Source of the DNA: Marinilongibacter aquaticus
Lineage (GTDB): Bacteria; Bacteroidota; Bacteroidia; Cytophagales; Spirosomataceae
DNA length: 64,000 nucleotides
Assembly (NCBI RefSeq): GCF_020149935.1
Contig: NZ_CP083757.1
Span: forward strand, 2,691,501-2,755,500
Direction of reading: 5' to 3'
The notes under the pieces are model-generated. The model saw nothing but the letters and a program-made list of their open reading frames with translations. It was not told where the DNA came from and searched no databases. A program made the translations under genes and the position numbers. The first letter of the stretch is position 1. The number at the start of each line of letters is the position of its first letter. Shown piece after piece: positions 36,601 through 44,924 of the stretch.

Positions 36601-36886
36601 AACGGAGGATGACCTTATAAATAAACGCATAAAACCCGAACTGATCGAAAGACAAAACAAGGTAGAAACAAGATTATTGAAGATAGAAAAAGCTGTAAAG
36701 GAGCAGGAGATGGATTCGAAGAGAAAGTCAAACACAGGTAAAGTAATCAAAAAATCAGCTCCCCCAGAGCTTGAGAATTACTTCAAGGAAAAGCAAAAAC
36801 AGCTGGAATTGATTCAAACAACACCTCCGAACTTTACGCCATTCTACAAAAAAGAAACTGATAATTACTTCAAAACACTAAAATAG
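33617..36886 (+). CDS. DUF4175-family membrane protein with long charged coiled coil
   Basis: 1089 residues. Three membrane helices lie near the N-terminus (LIKGLLISGGLVLSLFLFI, IGISLYTLVFLLAK-like region around 55-80, and VGVPLILLICISAIS near 155-172). A predicted extracytoplasmic beta-rich region follows (about 190-490). About 500 residues of highly charged Glu/Lys/Gln coiled coil run from 490 to 1000 (KKQLEYSDKKNVEELLEKRE and similar heptads). The tail (YFKEKQKQLELIQ) is again charged. Function is unknown. The family occurs widely in Bacteroidota, often beside housekeeping genes. Low-complexity composition makes similarity searches noisy. Confidence 0.8.
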   Translation: MHEALKEIENRIEEYKKKYYTNQLIKGLLISGGLVLSLFLFINFIEYFGRFSSPVRAILLFTFLGISLYTLVFLLAKPALYFFRLKKGISEVDAAKDIGRFFPEIGDKLLNTLQLSKNLSRVDNSLILASIQQKTERLNLYQFTDAIDLKENKKYVKYVGVPLILLICISAISPSFLKSSERIIKFNREFEEEAPFDFIVLNKELSTYRNQDFQLQVKLEGQSLPEDVYMLYNGRRFRMNPRGSEEFEYNFNKVQSNIELQFEAAGFNSKMYKIDVLNRPELLSFDIEALYPAYLHKAPEKLKNVGNLVVPQGTKIHWNFRTSYADSLYLAFNQSGIFEANTEQNNEFGFTHRAMFSEEYEVGLKNKAQENDEKIAYYINVIPDERPKINVEEIRDSVLYQYIALGGNISDDYGFDRFELKFKKNDSPLESESITINKNQLSQNFYYQIDLEALKLSKEDKLEYYLEIWDNDGVQGPKVSRSKTMVFQLPNQIKFDEEIQKQADRAGEEMEKILQQTKEMKLATKKLTENLKTKKQLEYSDKKNVEELLEKREKLLDELQNLKQQFEDLQDKQARFQNQNEEIEKKVDQLQEILNELMKDESSEIFKQLKDLLEENQNERVLDKLDQLKKKDRNLDRDLERSLKLFKQLQLEQKVDQVTKELEDLADKQEQLAAQTESENKGEDELGESQEKMNEQFDQLQEKFKDIQSLSKELRKETQIDKAEINKTEEQQEKASEEIKKQNNSEAGKAQKKASQSMRKIASDLAAQMKSAEMQQMELDLEALRAILENLVQLSFDQESVMRQFRGIGVSDPKFISLSQQQLKLVDDAKVVEDSLYSLAENVMQIQAFVTKEVTKMKNSMDSSIENIRARDLSKATSDQQFSMTSINNLALMLSDTFKQMQEMLSKPGSGKGDKQNGVPMPGIGKKQGELNKRMKGLGKEGMKPSELSKELAQIANEQAKLRRELEKLQNGLNGTKLGDELNEEMNKVKKEMDKTEDDLINKRIKPELIERQNKVETRLLKIEKAVKEQEMDSKRKSNTGKVIKKSAPPELENYFKEKQKQLELIQTTPPNFTPFYKKETDNYFKTLK

Positions 36887-36896
36887 AACTACAAAA

Positions 36897-36913
36897 GTTT
36901 CCACGTGGAACAC
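36897..36913. promoter_or_regulatory. parS-like site 1
   Basis: Palindromic core TTCCACGTGGAA (36899-36910) extended on the right to GGAACA. The site differs from the parS variant TGTTCCACGTGGAACA only in its first two bases. It lies between the DUF4175 gene and mnmG. Confidence 0.6.
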
Positions 36914-36935
36914 TCCGGATTTCTTTCGCAATTTG

Positions 36936-36951
36936 TGTTTCACGTGAAACA
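36936..36951. promoter_or_regulatory. parS site 2, exact ParB-binding palindrome
   Basis: TGTTTCACGTGAAACA is a perfect 16-base palindrome identical to the widely conserved chromosomal parS sequence bound by ParB. It lies just before mnmG, 3.5 kb from the probable replication origin. Confidence 0.85.
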
Positions 36952-36959
36952 TCAAGCAT

Positions 36960-38822
36960 ATGTTTCCCAAATACGATTTAATAGTAGTAGGGGCGGGGCA
37001 CGCCGGATGTGAAGCCGCACACGCCGCAGCCCAAATGGGTTCGAAGGTCTTGCTCGTCACCATGAACCTCCAGACCATCGCTCAAATGTCTTGTAACCCC
37101 GCTATTGGTGGGGTAGCCAAGGGACAAATAGTGCGTGAAATCGATGCTCTAGGAGGAATGACAGGCATCGTTGCGGACAAAACAATGTTGCAATTCCGTA
37201 TGCTCAATCGCTCGAAAGGGCCCGCCATGTGGAGCCCAAGATGCCAAAGTGATCGTTTCAAATTCTCTGAAGAATGGCGTTGGATATTGGAATCCAATCC
37301 CAATATTGACTTCTGGCAAGAGATGGTTTCCGGTCTAATTATTAAAGAAAACCGAGTACAGGGTGTAAAAACTTCTATAGGTTTAGAAATATTGGCCAAA
37401 GCCGTGGTTCTCACCAACGGCACCTTTCTGAACGGTGTCATCCATATTGGAGAAAAACAATACGGCGGTGGCCGAGCCGGAGAAAGAGCTTCTACCGGCA
37501 TTACCGAAGATTTAATCAAGTTCGGCTTTGAATCCGGTCGCATGAAAACCGGCACACCGCCTCGAGTAGATAGACGATCTGTCGACTTTTCCAAAATGGA
37601 AGAACAAAAGGGAGACGAACAACCTGAAAAATTCTCTTACTCCGAAACCCCACATATCGAAGAGCAAATGTCTTGTTGGATTACCTATACGAATCCAGAT
37701 GTGCACGACGAATTGAAAAAAGGTTTCGATCGCTCTCCCATGTTCAATGGAAGAATTAGAGGCTTGGGCCCGCGTTACTGCCCCTCTGTTGAAGATAAAA
37801 TCAACCGCTTTGCTGATAAAGATCGACATCAAATATTCTTAGAACCCGAAGGCAGACACACCGTTGAAATGTATGTCAATGGTTTTTCAACCTCACTTCC
37901 AGAGGATATACAATATCAAGCCATTCGTAAAATCCCCGGTTTCGAAAATGTAAAAATGTTTAGACCCGGATACGCAATAGAATACGATTATTTTCCACCC
38001 ACTCAGCTTAAACTGAGTTTGGAAACAAAATTGATTGATGGTCTATTTTTTGCCGGACAAATAAACGGAACCACAGGATATGAAGAGGCCGCCTCTCAAG
38101 GTTTGATGGCAGGAATCAACGCTCATCAAAAAATAAACAATCTAGAGCCCTTAATCTTGAAACGCAATCAAGCTTACATCGGTGTACTCATCGATGATCT
38201 CGTCAACAAGGGTACAGACGAACCTTATAGAATGTTCACATCTCGAGCAGAATTCCGCACGCTTTTACGTCAAGACAACGCAGACATTCGTCTTACTCCT
38301 TTGTCCAACTCGCTTGGTTTAGCCAGCGAAGAACGATTCAATCGAGTACAACAGAAAGAAAAAGAAAGCGATGATTTGTATAAAGCCCTACACAAGGCGA
38401 AGATAGAACCCGAACAAATTAATCCCATACTTCGAGATATAAACTCCGCCGAACTACGAGAAAGAAATACAGCGTACAATCTATTGAAAAGGCCTGAAGT
38501 CAATTTGCATAGGCTTGAAAATATTTCGCCCGAATTGGATGCATTATTGGACAGCTATGAAGCAAACATAAAAGAACAAGCGGAAATACGCGTCAAGTAC
38601 GAACGCTATATTGAGAAAGAAGAACAGCTTGTTGAAAAAATGAACAAGTTGGAGAATCTGAGCATTAAACCCAATTTCGATTATCAATCGGTGACTTCAC
38701 TTTCAATAGAAGCCCGAAATAAGTTACAACAAATTAAACCCCAAACACTCGGCCAAGCTTCGCGTATTAGCGGTGTTTCTCCTGCCGATATATCTGTTTT
38801 AATGATCCATTTAGGAAGATAA
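36960..38822 (+). CDS. mnmG: tRNA uridine-5-carboxymethylaminomethyl modification enzyme MnmG
   Basis: 620 residues. With MnmE it installs the cmnm5 group on U34 of certain tRNAs using FAD. Features are the FAD-binding VVGAGHAGCEAAHAA (9-23), TIAQMSCNPAIGGVAKG, FRMLNRSKGPAMWSPR, TNGTFLNGVIHIG, and TGTPPRVDRRSVDF. FAGQINGTTGYEEAASQG and the C-terminal GidA domain with ISGVSPADISVL complete it. Length and ends are normal. In many bacteria mnmG (gidA) lies next to oriC and the parAB genes; here an exact parS is 9 bases upstream and the origin-like region is downstream. The stop abuts the next ATG. Confidence 0.97.
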   Translation: MFPKYDLIVVGAGHAGCEAAHAAAQMGSKVLLVTMNLQTIAQMSCNPAIGGVAKGQIVREIDALGGMTGIVADKTMLQFRMLNRSKGPAMWSPRCQSDRFKFSEEWRWILESNPNIDFWQEMVSGLIIKENRVQGVKTSIGLEILAKAVVLTNGTFLNGVIHIGEKQYGGGRAGERASTGITEDLIKFGFESGRMKTGTPPRVDRRSVDFSKMEEQKGDEQPEKFSYSETPHIEEQMSCWITYTNPDVHDELKKGFDRSPMFNGRIRGLGPRYCPSVEDKINRFADKDRHQIFLEPEGRHTVEMYVNGFSTSLPEDIQYQAIRKIPGFENVKMFRPGYAIEYDYFPPTQLKLSLETKLIDGLFFAGQINGTTGYEEAASQGLMAGINAHQKINNLEPLILKRNQAYIGVLIDDLVNKGTDEPYRMFTSRAEFRTLLRQDNADIRLTPLSNSLGLASEERFNRVQQKEKESDDLYKALHKAKIEPEQINPILRDINSAELRERNTAYNLLKRPEVNLHRLENISPELDALLDSYEANIKEQAEIRVKYERYIEKEEQLVEKMNKLENLSIKPNFDYQSVTSLSIEARNKLQQIKPQTLGQASRISGVSPADISVLMIHLGR

Positions 38823-40421
38823 ATGACAACAAAGCACGTTCTTTTCGCTCTTATATTATTACTCAGCTCTTGTGCACAATTCGTTCCACCCACAGGCGGA
38901 GAAAAAGATAAAACTGCACCAAAGGTGATAAATTCTTATCCTGAGAATAAAACCAAGCACTTTAAAGGTCAACGCATAAGTTTGGAATTTGACGAATTAA
39001 TCGACGCGAATTCCCTTAGACAAGAACTTATCATTACACCATCGATTGAAGGGGCCTACGATTTGAAAGCCAAACCCTTCAGTATTGAATTGAAATTTGA
39101 TAAGCCCTTCGCCGACAGCACAACTTATACTTTCAATTTCAGGGAGGGTGTGAAGGATCTCAATGAGCGAAACCCTGCCGAAAATTTGAAGCTCGTATTC
39201 AGTACTGGTGATCAAATAGATTCACTTCAAATCAACGGCCATGTGGACAATCTTTGGTCTGGTGAAAATGCAGAAGATTGTACTCTTGCTCTTTATGACT
39301 TAAGCAGTAAAGATACATTGCCCCTGCTTCAGCGAAAGCCCAAGTATTTTGTGCAAACAGATAGTTCGGGAAATTTTAGTCTTGAAAATTTGAAAGCCTC
39401 GGAATACAGCTTGGTTGCCTTCACAGATAAAAATAACAATCTTCGTTTCGATGAGAAAAACGAACTTTTCGGATTTGATTTGGACACCATTCGATTGACC
39501 CAAAACATAGACGGCAAAAATTTAACCGTATATCCTTACCAAACCGAAAGCCCAAGAATTCAAAGAGTCTTGTCAAGACAAACAAATTTTGTAGTCCGTT
39601 TCGATCGAGGCATTCAATCCGCCAAAATAGAATTTCCAAATGAAGGAGATAGTCTCACATACAAAATCAACAACAACGAGCTTACATTTTTCAATCACCC
39701 AAATCCAATCGACACAACACTAACTAAATTGATAGTCGAAGACTCTCTAGCATTAAAATTTGAAACTGAACAAAAAGTATACTTTACCTCCTACAACCAA
39801 AAGGCACCGGAGCCAGGCACTTTCCGGATAAGCTTCAAAGATCTAAAACCCAATTCTACAATCAAGAAACCAAAATACTACGACCTCGATTTCCCCGAAC
39901 CCGTTACTTCCGTTGATTATGAAAAAATACACATCCTTTCCGATACGAGCATTGTAGAAAGTTTTACGCCCGTTTGGCTCGATTCTTCTCATACGCAATT
40001 GAGGCTAGAAGTACAACCAAAAGCCACAGAAACTATAAGTCTGGAAATCGAATCATCAGCTATAACTACTTATAAATCAGACACTAATAGTACTTATCAA
40101 CTTATCAACAAAGTTTATCCACAGTCTGAATTTGGCTCCATCAGTGGGAGATTTGATGAATTTCAAGGACAAAAAATTGCCCAGCTAATCAACGCTAAAG
40201 GCGATCAAATAATTGAACAACAAATTTTTACAGACGAATACCGTTTTCCCGAACTTCTGCCAAGTACATACCGCATTCGTATAATTGAAGACAAAAACGA
40301 AAATGGCAAATGGGATACGGCCGACTTTTATCAACAAAAGCTGCCGGAAAGAATATTCGTATCAAAGGGAAGCATAAAAGTGAAGGCCAATTTCATTCTC
40401 GAAGATTTACAACTGAAATAG
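38823..40421 (+). CDS. Ig-like domain lipoprotein
   Basis: 532 residues. The lipobox LSSC gives Cys17. The mature start VPPTGGEKDKTAPKVI is typical of a Bacteroidota lipoprotein family with an N-terminal SbsA Ig-like (Big_5) domain: SLEFDELIDANSLRQELIIT and TTYTFNFREGVKDLNERNP. A carboxypeptidase-regulatory-like segment (FVQTDSSGNFSLENLKASEY; FTDKNNNLRFDEKNELFGFD) and a C-terminal repeat of this kind (IRIIEDKNENGKWDTADFY) follow. No enzymatic motif is seen; it is probably a structural or binding protein in the outer membrane. The 3' end contains an exact DnaA box (40115-40123). The start follows the mnmG stop directly. Confidence 0.85.
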   Translation: MTTKHVLFALILLLSSCAQFVPPTGGEKDKTAPKVINSYPENKTKHFKGQRISLEFDELIDANSLRQELIITPSIEGAYDLKAKPFSIELKFDKPFADSTTYTFNFREGVKDLNERNPAENLKLVFSTGDQIDSLQINGHVDNLWSGENAEDCTLALYDLSSKDTLPLLQRKPKYFVQTDSSGNFSLENLKASEYSLVAFTDKNNNLRFDEKNELFGFDLDTIRLTQNIDGKNLTVYPYQTESPRIQRVLSRQTNFVVRFDRGIQSAKIEFPNEGDSLTYKINNNELTFFNHPNPIDTTLTKLIVEDSLALKFETEQKVYFTSYNQKAPEPGTFRISFKDLKPNSTIKKPKYYDLDFPEPVTSVDYEKIHILSDTSIVESFTPVWLDSSHTQLRLEVQPKATETISLEIESSAITTYKSDTNSTYQLINKVYPQSEFGSISGRFDEFQGQKIAQLINAKGDQIIEQQIFTDEYRFPELLPSTYRIRIIEDKNENGKWDTADFYQQKLPERIFVSKGSIKVKANFILEDLQLK

Positions 40422-40818
40422 TGTGCAAAACTCTGTGGATTACCTCTGAATAATGTACACAAGCTTGATGATAACTTGATCATAACTTAATTTGTAATTA
40501 ATATTAGAATGGTAGATTGCTCATTAATCCACATGGCGAACAATAATCCCCAAATTCTCCAAGAAGAATACACGTGAAAATTACAGTGTATAACTCCATA
40601 AATTATCCCTCTCCTGCAAAGCTTCAATTTGTGTATAAACTCGAGAGATTCTCAAAATCAAATGTTTAGCTGTGCACAAAGTTTTCAATTAATCCACAAT
40701 TCAATTTCACTCATTCACATCCAAATGAAAACCCTTCATTACCAAAAAAACTTAACCACAAATCCACAGTACTAAAGAATAGAAACAATAAATAAATACT
40801 TATTCTTATTTTTATTTT
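40422..40818. other. Probable chromosomal origin of replication (oriC): DnaA-box cluster
   Basis: 397 non-coding AT-rich bases. DnaA-box-like nonamers (consensus TTATCCACA): TGTGGATTA at 40434 (minus), TAATCCACA at 40525 and 40690, TGTGTATAA at 40630 (minus), TTAACCACA at 40752 and AAATCCACA at 40760. An exact TTATCCACA is at 40115 and TTATCAACA at 40102, inside the preceding gene. The right end (about 40775-40818) is nearly pure A/T and could be the unwinding element. By hand count, the plus strand has more C than G to the left and more G than C to the right. mnmG and parS sites are close by. dnaA itself is not in the window. Confidence 0.75.
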
Positions 40819-42627
40819 ATGAAGGGAATTCAAGTAAAAACAATCTTTTTCATTTTGGCGGCGGTCAGCAGCGTTTGGTCGCAGTCGATCGAATTGGCGA
40901 ATGAGTATTTTTCACGCGGCGAGTTTGACAAAGCACAAACGGAATATGAAAAATTGGCCAAGAAAAAAGACGCTGCATTTGTTATTCACGAGAATTACAT
41001 GAATACGCTTTTGCGTTTGAAGAATTATCAGGAAGCTGAGCATTTTCTGAACGAGCAAATTTTAAACAGACCCGATTACATCGTGTATAGGGCAGAGCTC
41101 GCCGACCTATATGAAGAAATGGGCCAGAAGGAAAGAGCGACAGCTGCTTTGAATGAGGTGATCAATGCGGCAGCGAAAAAGGATATTTTCGTTTATCAGC
41201 TGCAGGATTACCTATACCGTAAAAACAAGATTAGTTCGATAATCGAATTGTTGGAGAAAGGTCGTACATTTTCTGGTTCGCCAAATAAGTTTTCTTCTCT
41301 TTTGGCTCGAGCCTATTTGTACAGCGGCAACAAAAAAGCCATGATGGAAGAAGTGCTGAAATACGGTTTGCAGCACAACAACAACAAGTACGTTGAACGC
41401 ACCATCCAAGATAATATCGAAGAACCAGAGGAAAAGGAAATGGTACAAAGGTTACTTTATGCCCGCATTCAGGAACATCCCGATGTCACCTTTTACAACG
41501 ATTTGCTCATTTGGTTTTTTGTACAAAACAACGAATACCGTCGTGCGTTTATGCAAGCCCGTGCTTTGGACAGGCGTTTGGGTCTACAAGGTGAACGCGT
41601 GTACGAATTGGCCCAATTGGCGTACAACAATCAGGAATACGAAGAAGCTCTGCGTATGTTTGAATATATACTGGTCAATTACCCTCAAGGAGGCCTGTAT
41701 TCGTACGCTAGACGCTTTAAGATCCTCACCAAGGAACAGATTGTCAAAAACAAATTTCCGATCAACAGAGACGATATTTTGAGCCTTATTGACGAATACC
41801 AACAACTGGTGGAAGAGTTTGGTGATCGCAACAATATTTCGAAATATTCAAAACGGAATATGGCATTGCTATATGCCTTTTATCTAGCAGATTACGATAA
41901 AGGCGTCGCGATTTTGCGTGATGCAATTGACAAAGAAATGGGCCCTTCTCAGTTTGTCGACCAGTGTAAATTGGATCTTGGCGATGTATATATATTGAAA
42001 AATGAACCTTGGGAAGCCGCTTTGCTCTATATGCAGGTAGATAAAGCCGAAAAGGAAAATGATTTGGGTGAATTGGCGAAATTGAAAAACGCCAAACTTT
42101 TCTTTTACAGCGGTGAATTCGAATTGTCGAAGGAAATTTTGGATATTTTGAAAAAAGCAACTTCACGAGAGATTGCGAACGATGCCATGGAATTGAGCTT
42201 GATCATTCAAGATAATTTGGGACTCGACACAACGGACAGTGCATTGAAAGCTTATGCTGCAGTAGAGCTTTTGATTTTTCAAAATAAGCACGAAGAGGCG
42301 GTCAATGCACTCGATTCCCTTTTCCAACTGTATGAACACAATTCAATTGCCGACGAAGTGCTTTGGTTGAAAGCCAAATTGGAGAACAAATTGGGACAGA
42401 AAGAAGCTGCGATCCAATCTTTGGAAATGATATTGGCCAATTATAAATACGATATTTTGGCCGACGATGCCCTTTTCATGTGGGCACAAATATTGGAAGA
42501 AACTGCCGAAGACAAATCAGAAGCTATGGAGAAATACAAGCAACTTTTGATTGAATACCCTGGCAGCATATTCAGTGCGGAAGCACGTAAAAAGTATAGG
42601 GCACTCCGTGGCGATTTTGTCTTTTAA
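40819..42627 (+). CDS. Tetratricopeptide repeat protein, exported
   Basis: 602 residues with a signal peptide (MKGIQVKTIFFILAAVSSVWSQ). The rest is helical TPR-like repeats, for example EYFSRGEFDKAQTEYEKLAK, VYELAQLAYNNQEYEEALRM, and near the end LADDALFMWAQILEE with YKQLLIEYPGSIFSAEARKK. The last repeat type is like those of BamD/YbgF-type proteins. A periplasmic scaffold role is likely but no partner is known. The first gene on the right side of the origin region; no clear promoter box is visible in the AT-rich stretch before it. Confidence 0.88.
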   Translation: MKGIQVKTIFFILAAVSSVWSQSIELANEYFSRGEFDKAQTEYEKLAKKKDAAFVIHENYMNTLLRLKNYQEAEHFLNEQILNRPDYIVYRAELADLYEEMGQKERATAALNEVINAAAKKDIFVYQLQDYLYRKNKISSIIELLEKGRTFSGSPNKFSSLLARAYLYSGNKKAMMEEVLKYGLQHNNNKYVERTIQDNIEEPEEKEMVQRLLYARIQEHPDVTFYNDLLIWFFVQNNEYRRAFMQARALDRRLGLQGERVYELAQLAYNNQEYEEALRMFEYILVNYPQGGLYSYARRFKILTKEQIVKNKFPINRDDILSLIDEYQQLVEEFGDRNNISKYSKRNMALLYAFYLADYDKGVAILRDAIDKEMGPSQFVDQCKLDLGDVYILKNEPWEAALLYMQVDKAEKENDLGELAKLKNAKLFFYSGEFELSKEILDILKKATSREIANDAMELSLIIQDNLGLDTTDSALKAYAAVELLIFQNKHEEAVNALDSLFQLYEHNSIADEVLWLKAKLENKLGQKEAAIQSLEMILANYKYDILADDALFMWAQILEETAEDKSEAMEKYKQLLIEYPGSIFSAEARKKYRALRGDFVF

Positions 42628-42686
42628 AAATACTGCACACTAAATCAAAGCTTTAGGTCGTTCAATAGGCACCTTATTCAGCTTAG

Positions 42687-43805
42687 ATGAAAATCACCAA
42701 AATATTCTTATTCACTTTTCTTTGTTTTTTAATCGAAAAAGTAGACGCTCAAGATAACGATACTGTCATTTTTGGCTGTAGCTATACTTCGAATAAAATA
42801 AACGAAAAGGCGATTTGCGACCTCTTGGGTTTTCGTACTCGGCCAGAAGCTCAACGGGCCGTGGAAAAAATCGTTAGCCGTTCGGGATTGAAGCAAAACT
42901 TTTATGTGATGGAATGCCCGAAAATTGACAATTGCTTCGCAGCCACAAAAAACGGTGAAAGGCTTATCGTATACGATGCCGGCTTTATGCAAAGGGTCAA
43001 TGACCTCACGCGTACCGACTGGGGAGCCATGAGCATTCTCGCTCACGAGATTGGTCATCATTTGCAAGGGCATACCTTAAAGCCCGGAGGCTCAGATCCG
43101 GAAAGAGAATTGGAAGCCGATGAATTTTCTGGCTTTGTGATGTACGAGATGGGGGCAACCTTAAAAGAAGCTCAATCGGCCATTTGGAAACTGACCAGCG
43201 ATTACGATTCTGGAACGCATCCGCCGAGAAACCAACGTTTGGCGGCAATTAAAACGGGATATAAAAAGGCGAAAGCTCTATATCCAAATATTCAAACCGA
43301 AATTCAGAAAGAGGAAACTGAAGAAGCGGAACCTGTAGAAACGAAACGGGAAATAGCACGCGAGGAGAAAAAAGTGAGATCGAATGTTATCGTGCTGCCC
43401 AGAAACGAGAAGATCAAAACGGGTTGTATAGATGGCAATTGCTTCAATGGTTTTGGCATTGCAGTCAATCACCGAACCTACGAGAAATATGCCGGAAATT
43501 GGGCAAATGGTGTTCGCAACGGCTACGGCATAGAGTACTATCGCGACGGCCTGAAGAAATACGAAGGAAAGTTTCTGAACAGCTCATACGAAGGTTTTGG
43601 TACCTACTTTTACACCAATGGGGATAAATATGTGGGCAATTTCAAGGCAGGTTTAAAACACGATGATCATGCGGTTTACTATTATAAAAATGGGAACAAA
43701 CTGTATGTGAAATACATAAAAGACAAAAAAGAGGGACGGGCCAAATTGGTCTATTTTGGTGGGGCAGAAGGAACTGTTTATTACGAAAACGATCGCGAAC
43801 TGTAG
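42687..43805 (+). CDS. Exported zinc metalloprotease-like protein with MORN repeats
   Basis: 372 residues with a signal peptide (MKITKIFLFTFLCFLIEKVDA). The first half has the gluzincin motif HEIGHH (120-125) and, downstream, ERELEADEFSG (139-149), which could supply the third zinc ligand as in M48-type peptidases. A charged linker (EEETEEAEP-like, about 205-230) joins it to at least three MORN-type repeats (YEKYAGNWANGVRNGYGIEY, KYEGKFLNSSYEGFGTYF, KYVGNFKAGLKHDDHAVYYY). MORN repeats often mediate membrane or protein contact. The combination is unusual; the substrate is unknown. A 10-base inverted repeat follows the gene. Confidence 0.85.
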   Translation: MKITKIFLFTFLCFLIEKVDAQDNDTVIFGCSYTSNKINEKAICDLLGFRTRPEAQRAVEKIVSRSGLKQNFYVMECPKIDNCFAATKNGERLIVYDAGFMQRVNDLTRTDWGAMSILAHEIGHHLQGHTLKPGGSDPERELEADEFSGFVMYEMGATLKEAQSAIWKLTSDYDSGTHPPRNQRLAAIKTGYKKAKALYPNIQTEIQKEETEEAEPVETKREIAREEKKVRSNVIVLPRNEKIKTGCIDGNCFNGFGIAVNHRTYEKYAGNWANGVRNGYGIEYYRDGLKKYEGKFLNSSYEGFGTYFYTNGDKYVGNFKAGLKHDDHAVYYYKNGNKLYVKYIKDKKEGRAKLVYFGGAEGTVYYENDREL

Positions 43806-43876
43806 GATTCCGACCTACGTGCTTATCTAATCATGAACTCAAGCCAAACGATCACCGATTTTGGCAGAAGGCAATT

Positions 43877-43913
43877 AGAAAGTCTGAAATCTTAATGGTG
43901 CAGACTTTCTTCC
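43877..43913 (+). terminator. Inverted repeat after the metalloprotease-MORN gene
   Basis: A perfect pairing of AGAAAGTCTG (43877-43886) with CAGACTTTCT (43901-43910) and a 14-base loop, followed by a weak TCC tail. It immediately precedes the accD promoter box. Confidence 0.55.
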
Positions 43914-43921
43914 TATATTTG
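43914..43921 (+). promoter_or_regulatory. Promoter -7 box of accD
   Basis: TATATTTG matches TAnnTTTG exactly, 23 bases before the ATG at 43945. The upstream box is not clear because the region is occupied by the inverted repeat. Confidence 0.45.
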
Positions 43922-43944
43922 CCTTCTAATTCAATTTTTAAAAT

Positions 43945-44799
43945 ATGTCTTGGTTTCAAAGAAAGGCGAAAGGGATTAACACCCCGACAGAATTAAAAAG
44001 AGAAACTCCGGATGGTTTGTGGCATCAATGCAGTGAGTGCAAACAGATCATGCATACGCGTGAACACAAGAACAATGCATACACCTGCATTCATTGCAAT
44101 CACCACGATAAAATTGGTTCCGAAGCGTATTTCAAATTGCTTTTCGACGATCAGCAGTTTACAGAGCTAGACCCAGAAATGCGTTCGGCAGATCCTTTGG
44201 AATTTGTGGATACCAAAGCTTATCCCGATCGCATCAAACAAACAGAATTGAAATCGGGTTTGAAAGATGCGTGCCGCACAGCAGAAGGTAAATTATACGG
44301 GAGCGACATTACCATTTCGTGTATGGATTTCGGTTTTATTGGCGGATCGATGGGTTCGGTAGTAGGCGAGAAGATTGCAAGAGGAATTCAAAATTCGTTG
44401 AATAAGAAAATTCCTTTTCTCATGATTTCGAAATCGGGTGGTGCCCGGATGATGGAGGCGGGATATTCACTGATGCAAATGGCTAAAACCTCGGCAAGAT
44501 TGGCTCAGTTGGACGAAGCGAAAATCCCCTATATTTCTTTATTGACGGATCCAACCACGGGTGGAGTTACGGCTTCTTTTGCGATGCTGGGAGATTTCAA
44601 TATCGCCGAGCCCGGATCCTTAATTGGTTTTGCGGGGCCGCGAATTATCAAAGAAACAATTGGGAAAGATTTACCTGAAGGCTTCCAAACGGCTGAGTTT
44701 ATTCTAGAAAAAGGCTTTTTAGACTTTATAGTCGACCGCAAAGACCTCAAAGATAAATTGGCCAGTTTATTGACTATGCTCGATAAAAGGAAGAAGTAA
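43945..44799 (+). CDS. accD: Acetyl-CoA carboxylase carboxyltransferase subunit beta
   Basis: 284 residues. It forms the carboxyltransferase with AccA and makes malonyl-CoA for fatty acid synthesis. The N-terminal zinc ribbon has Cys29, Cys32, Cys48 and Cys51 (WHQCSECKQ and YTCIHCNHH). The crotonase-like core shows [57 protein letters not shown] and [14 protein letters not shown]. Length is normal. It has its own promoter box and a strong terminator, so it is a single transcription unit. Confidence 0.97.
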   Translation: MSWFQRKAKGINTPTELKRETPDGLWHQCSECKQIMHTREHKNNAYTCIHCNHHDKIGSEAYFKLLFDDQQFTELDPEMRSADPLEFVDTKAYPDRIKQTELKSGLKDACRTAEGKLYGSDITISCMDFGFIGGSMGSVVGEKIARGIQNSLNKKIPFLMISKSGGARMMEAGYSLMQMAKTSARLAQLDEAKIPYISLLTDPTTGGVTASFAMLGDFNIAEPGSLIGFAGPRIIKETIGKDLPEGFQTAEFILEKGFLDFIVDRKDLKDKLASLLTMLDKRKK

Positions 44800-44820
44800 T
44801 TTTCCTAATTAGTTGATATT

Positions 44821-44847
44821 AAACTCCCAAATTTGGGAGTTTTTTTG
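44821..44847 (+). terminator. Terminator of accD
   Basis: AAACTCCCAAA (44821-44831) pairs with TTTGGGAGTTT (44833-44843), and the run of T continues to 44846. Confidence 0.85.
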
Positions 44848-44902
44848 TTTAAAAGCAGGACTTTGCAATTAATCCATCCATTGTCAATGGATTTTGCGAA
44901 AA

Positions 44903-44918
44903 GAATCCACGTGGAACA
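44903..44918. promoter_or_regulatory. parS-like site 3
   Basis: Core TCCACGTGGA (44906-44915) with right arm GGAACA. The left arm departs from parS in three bases. It lies between accD and the SRPBCC gene, about 4 kb on the other side of the origin-like region from sites 1 and 2. Confidence 0.5.
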
Positions 44919-44924
44919 CTTGCC

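Noticed and set aside
40422-40818. The non-coding region considered as a riboswitch, an integration site or a decayed gene
   Set aside because: There are no conserved riboswitch stems, no flanking direct repeats or integrase, and no remnant of coding sequence; the DnaA-box cluster and skew change explain it better.
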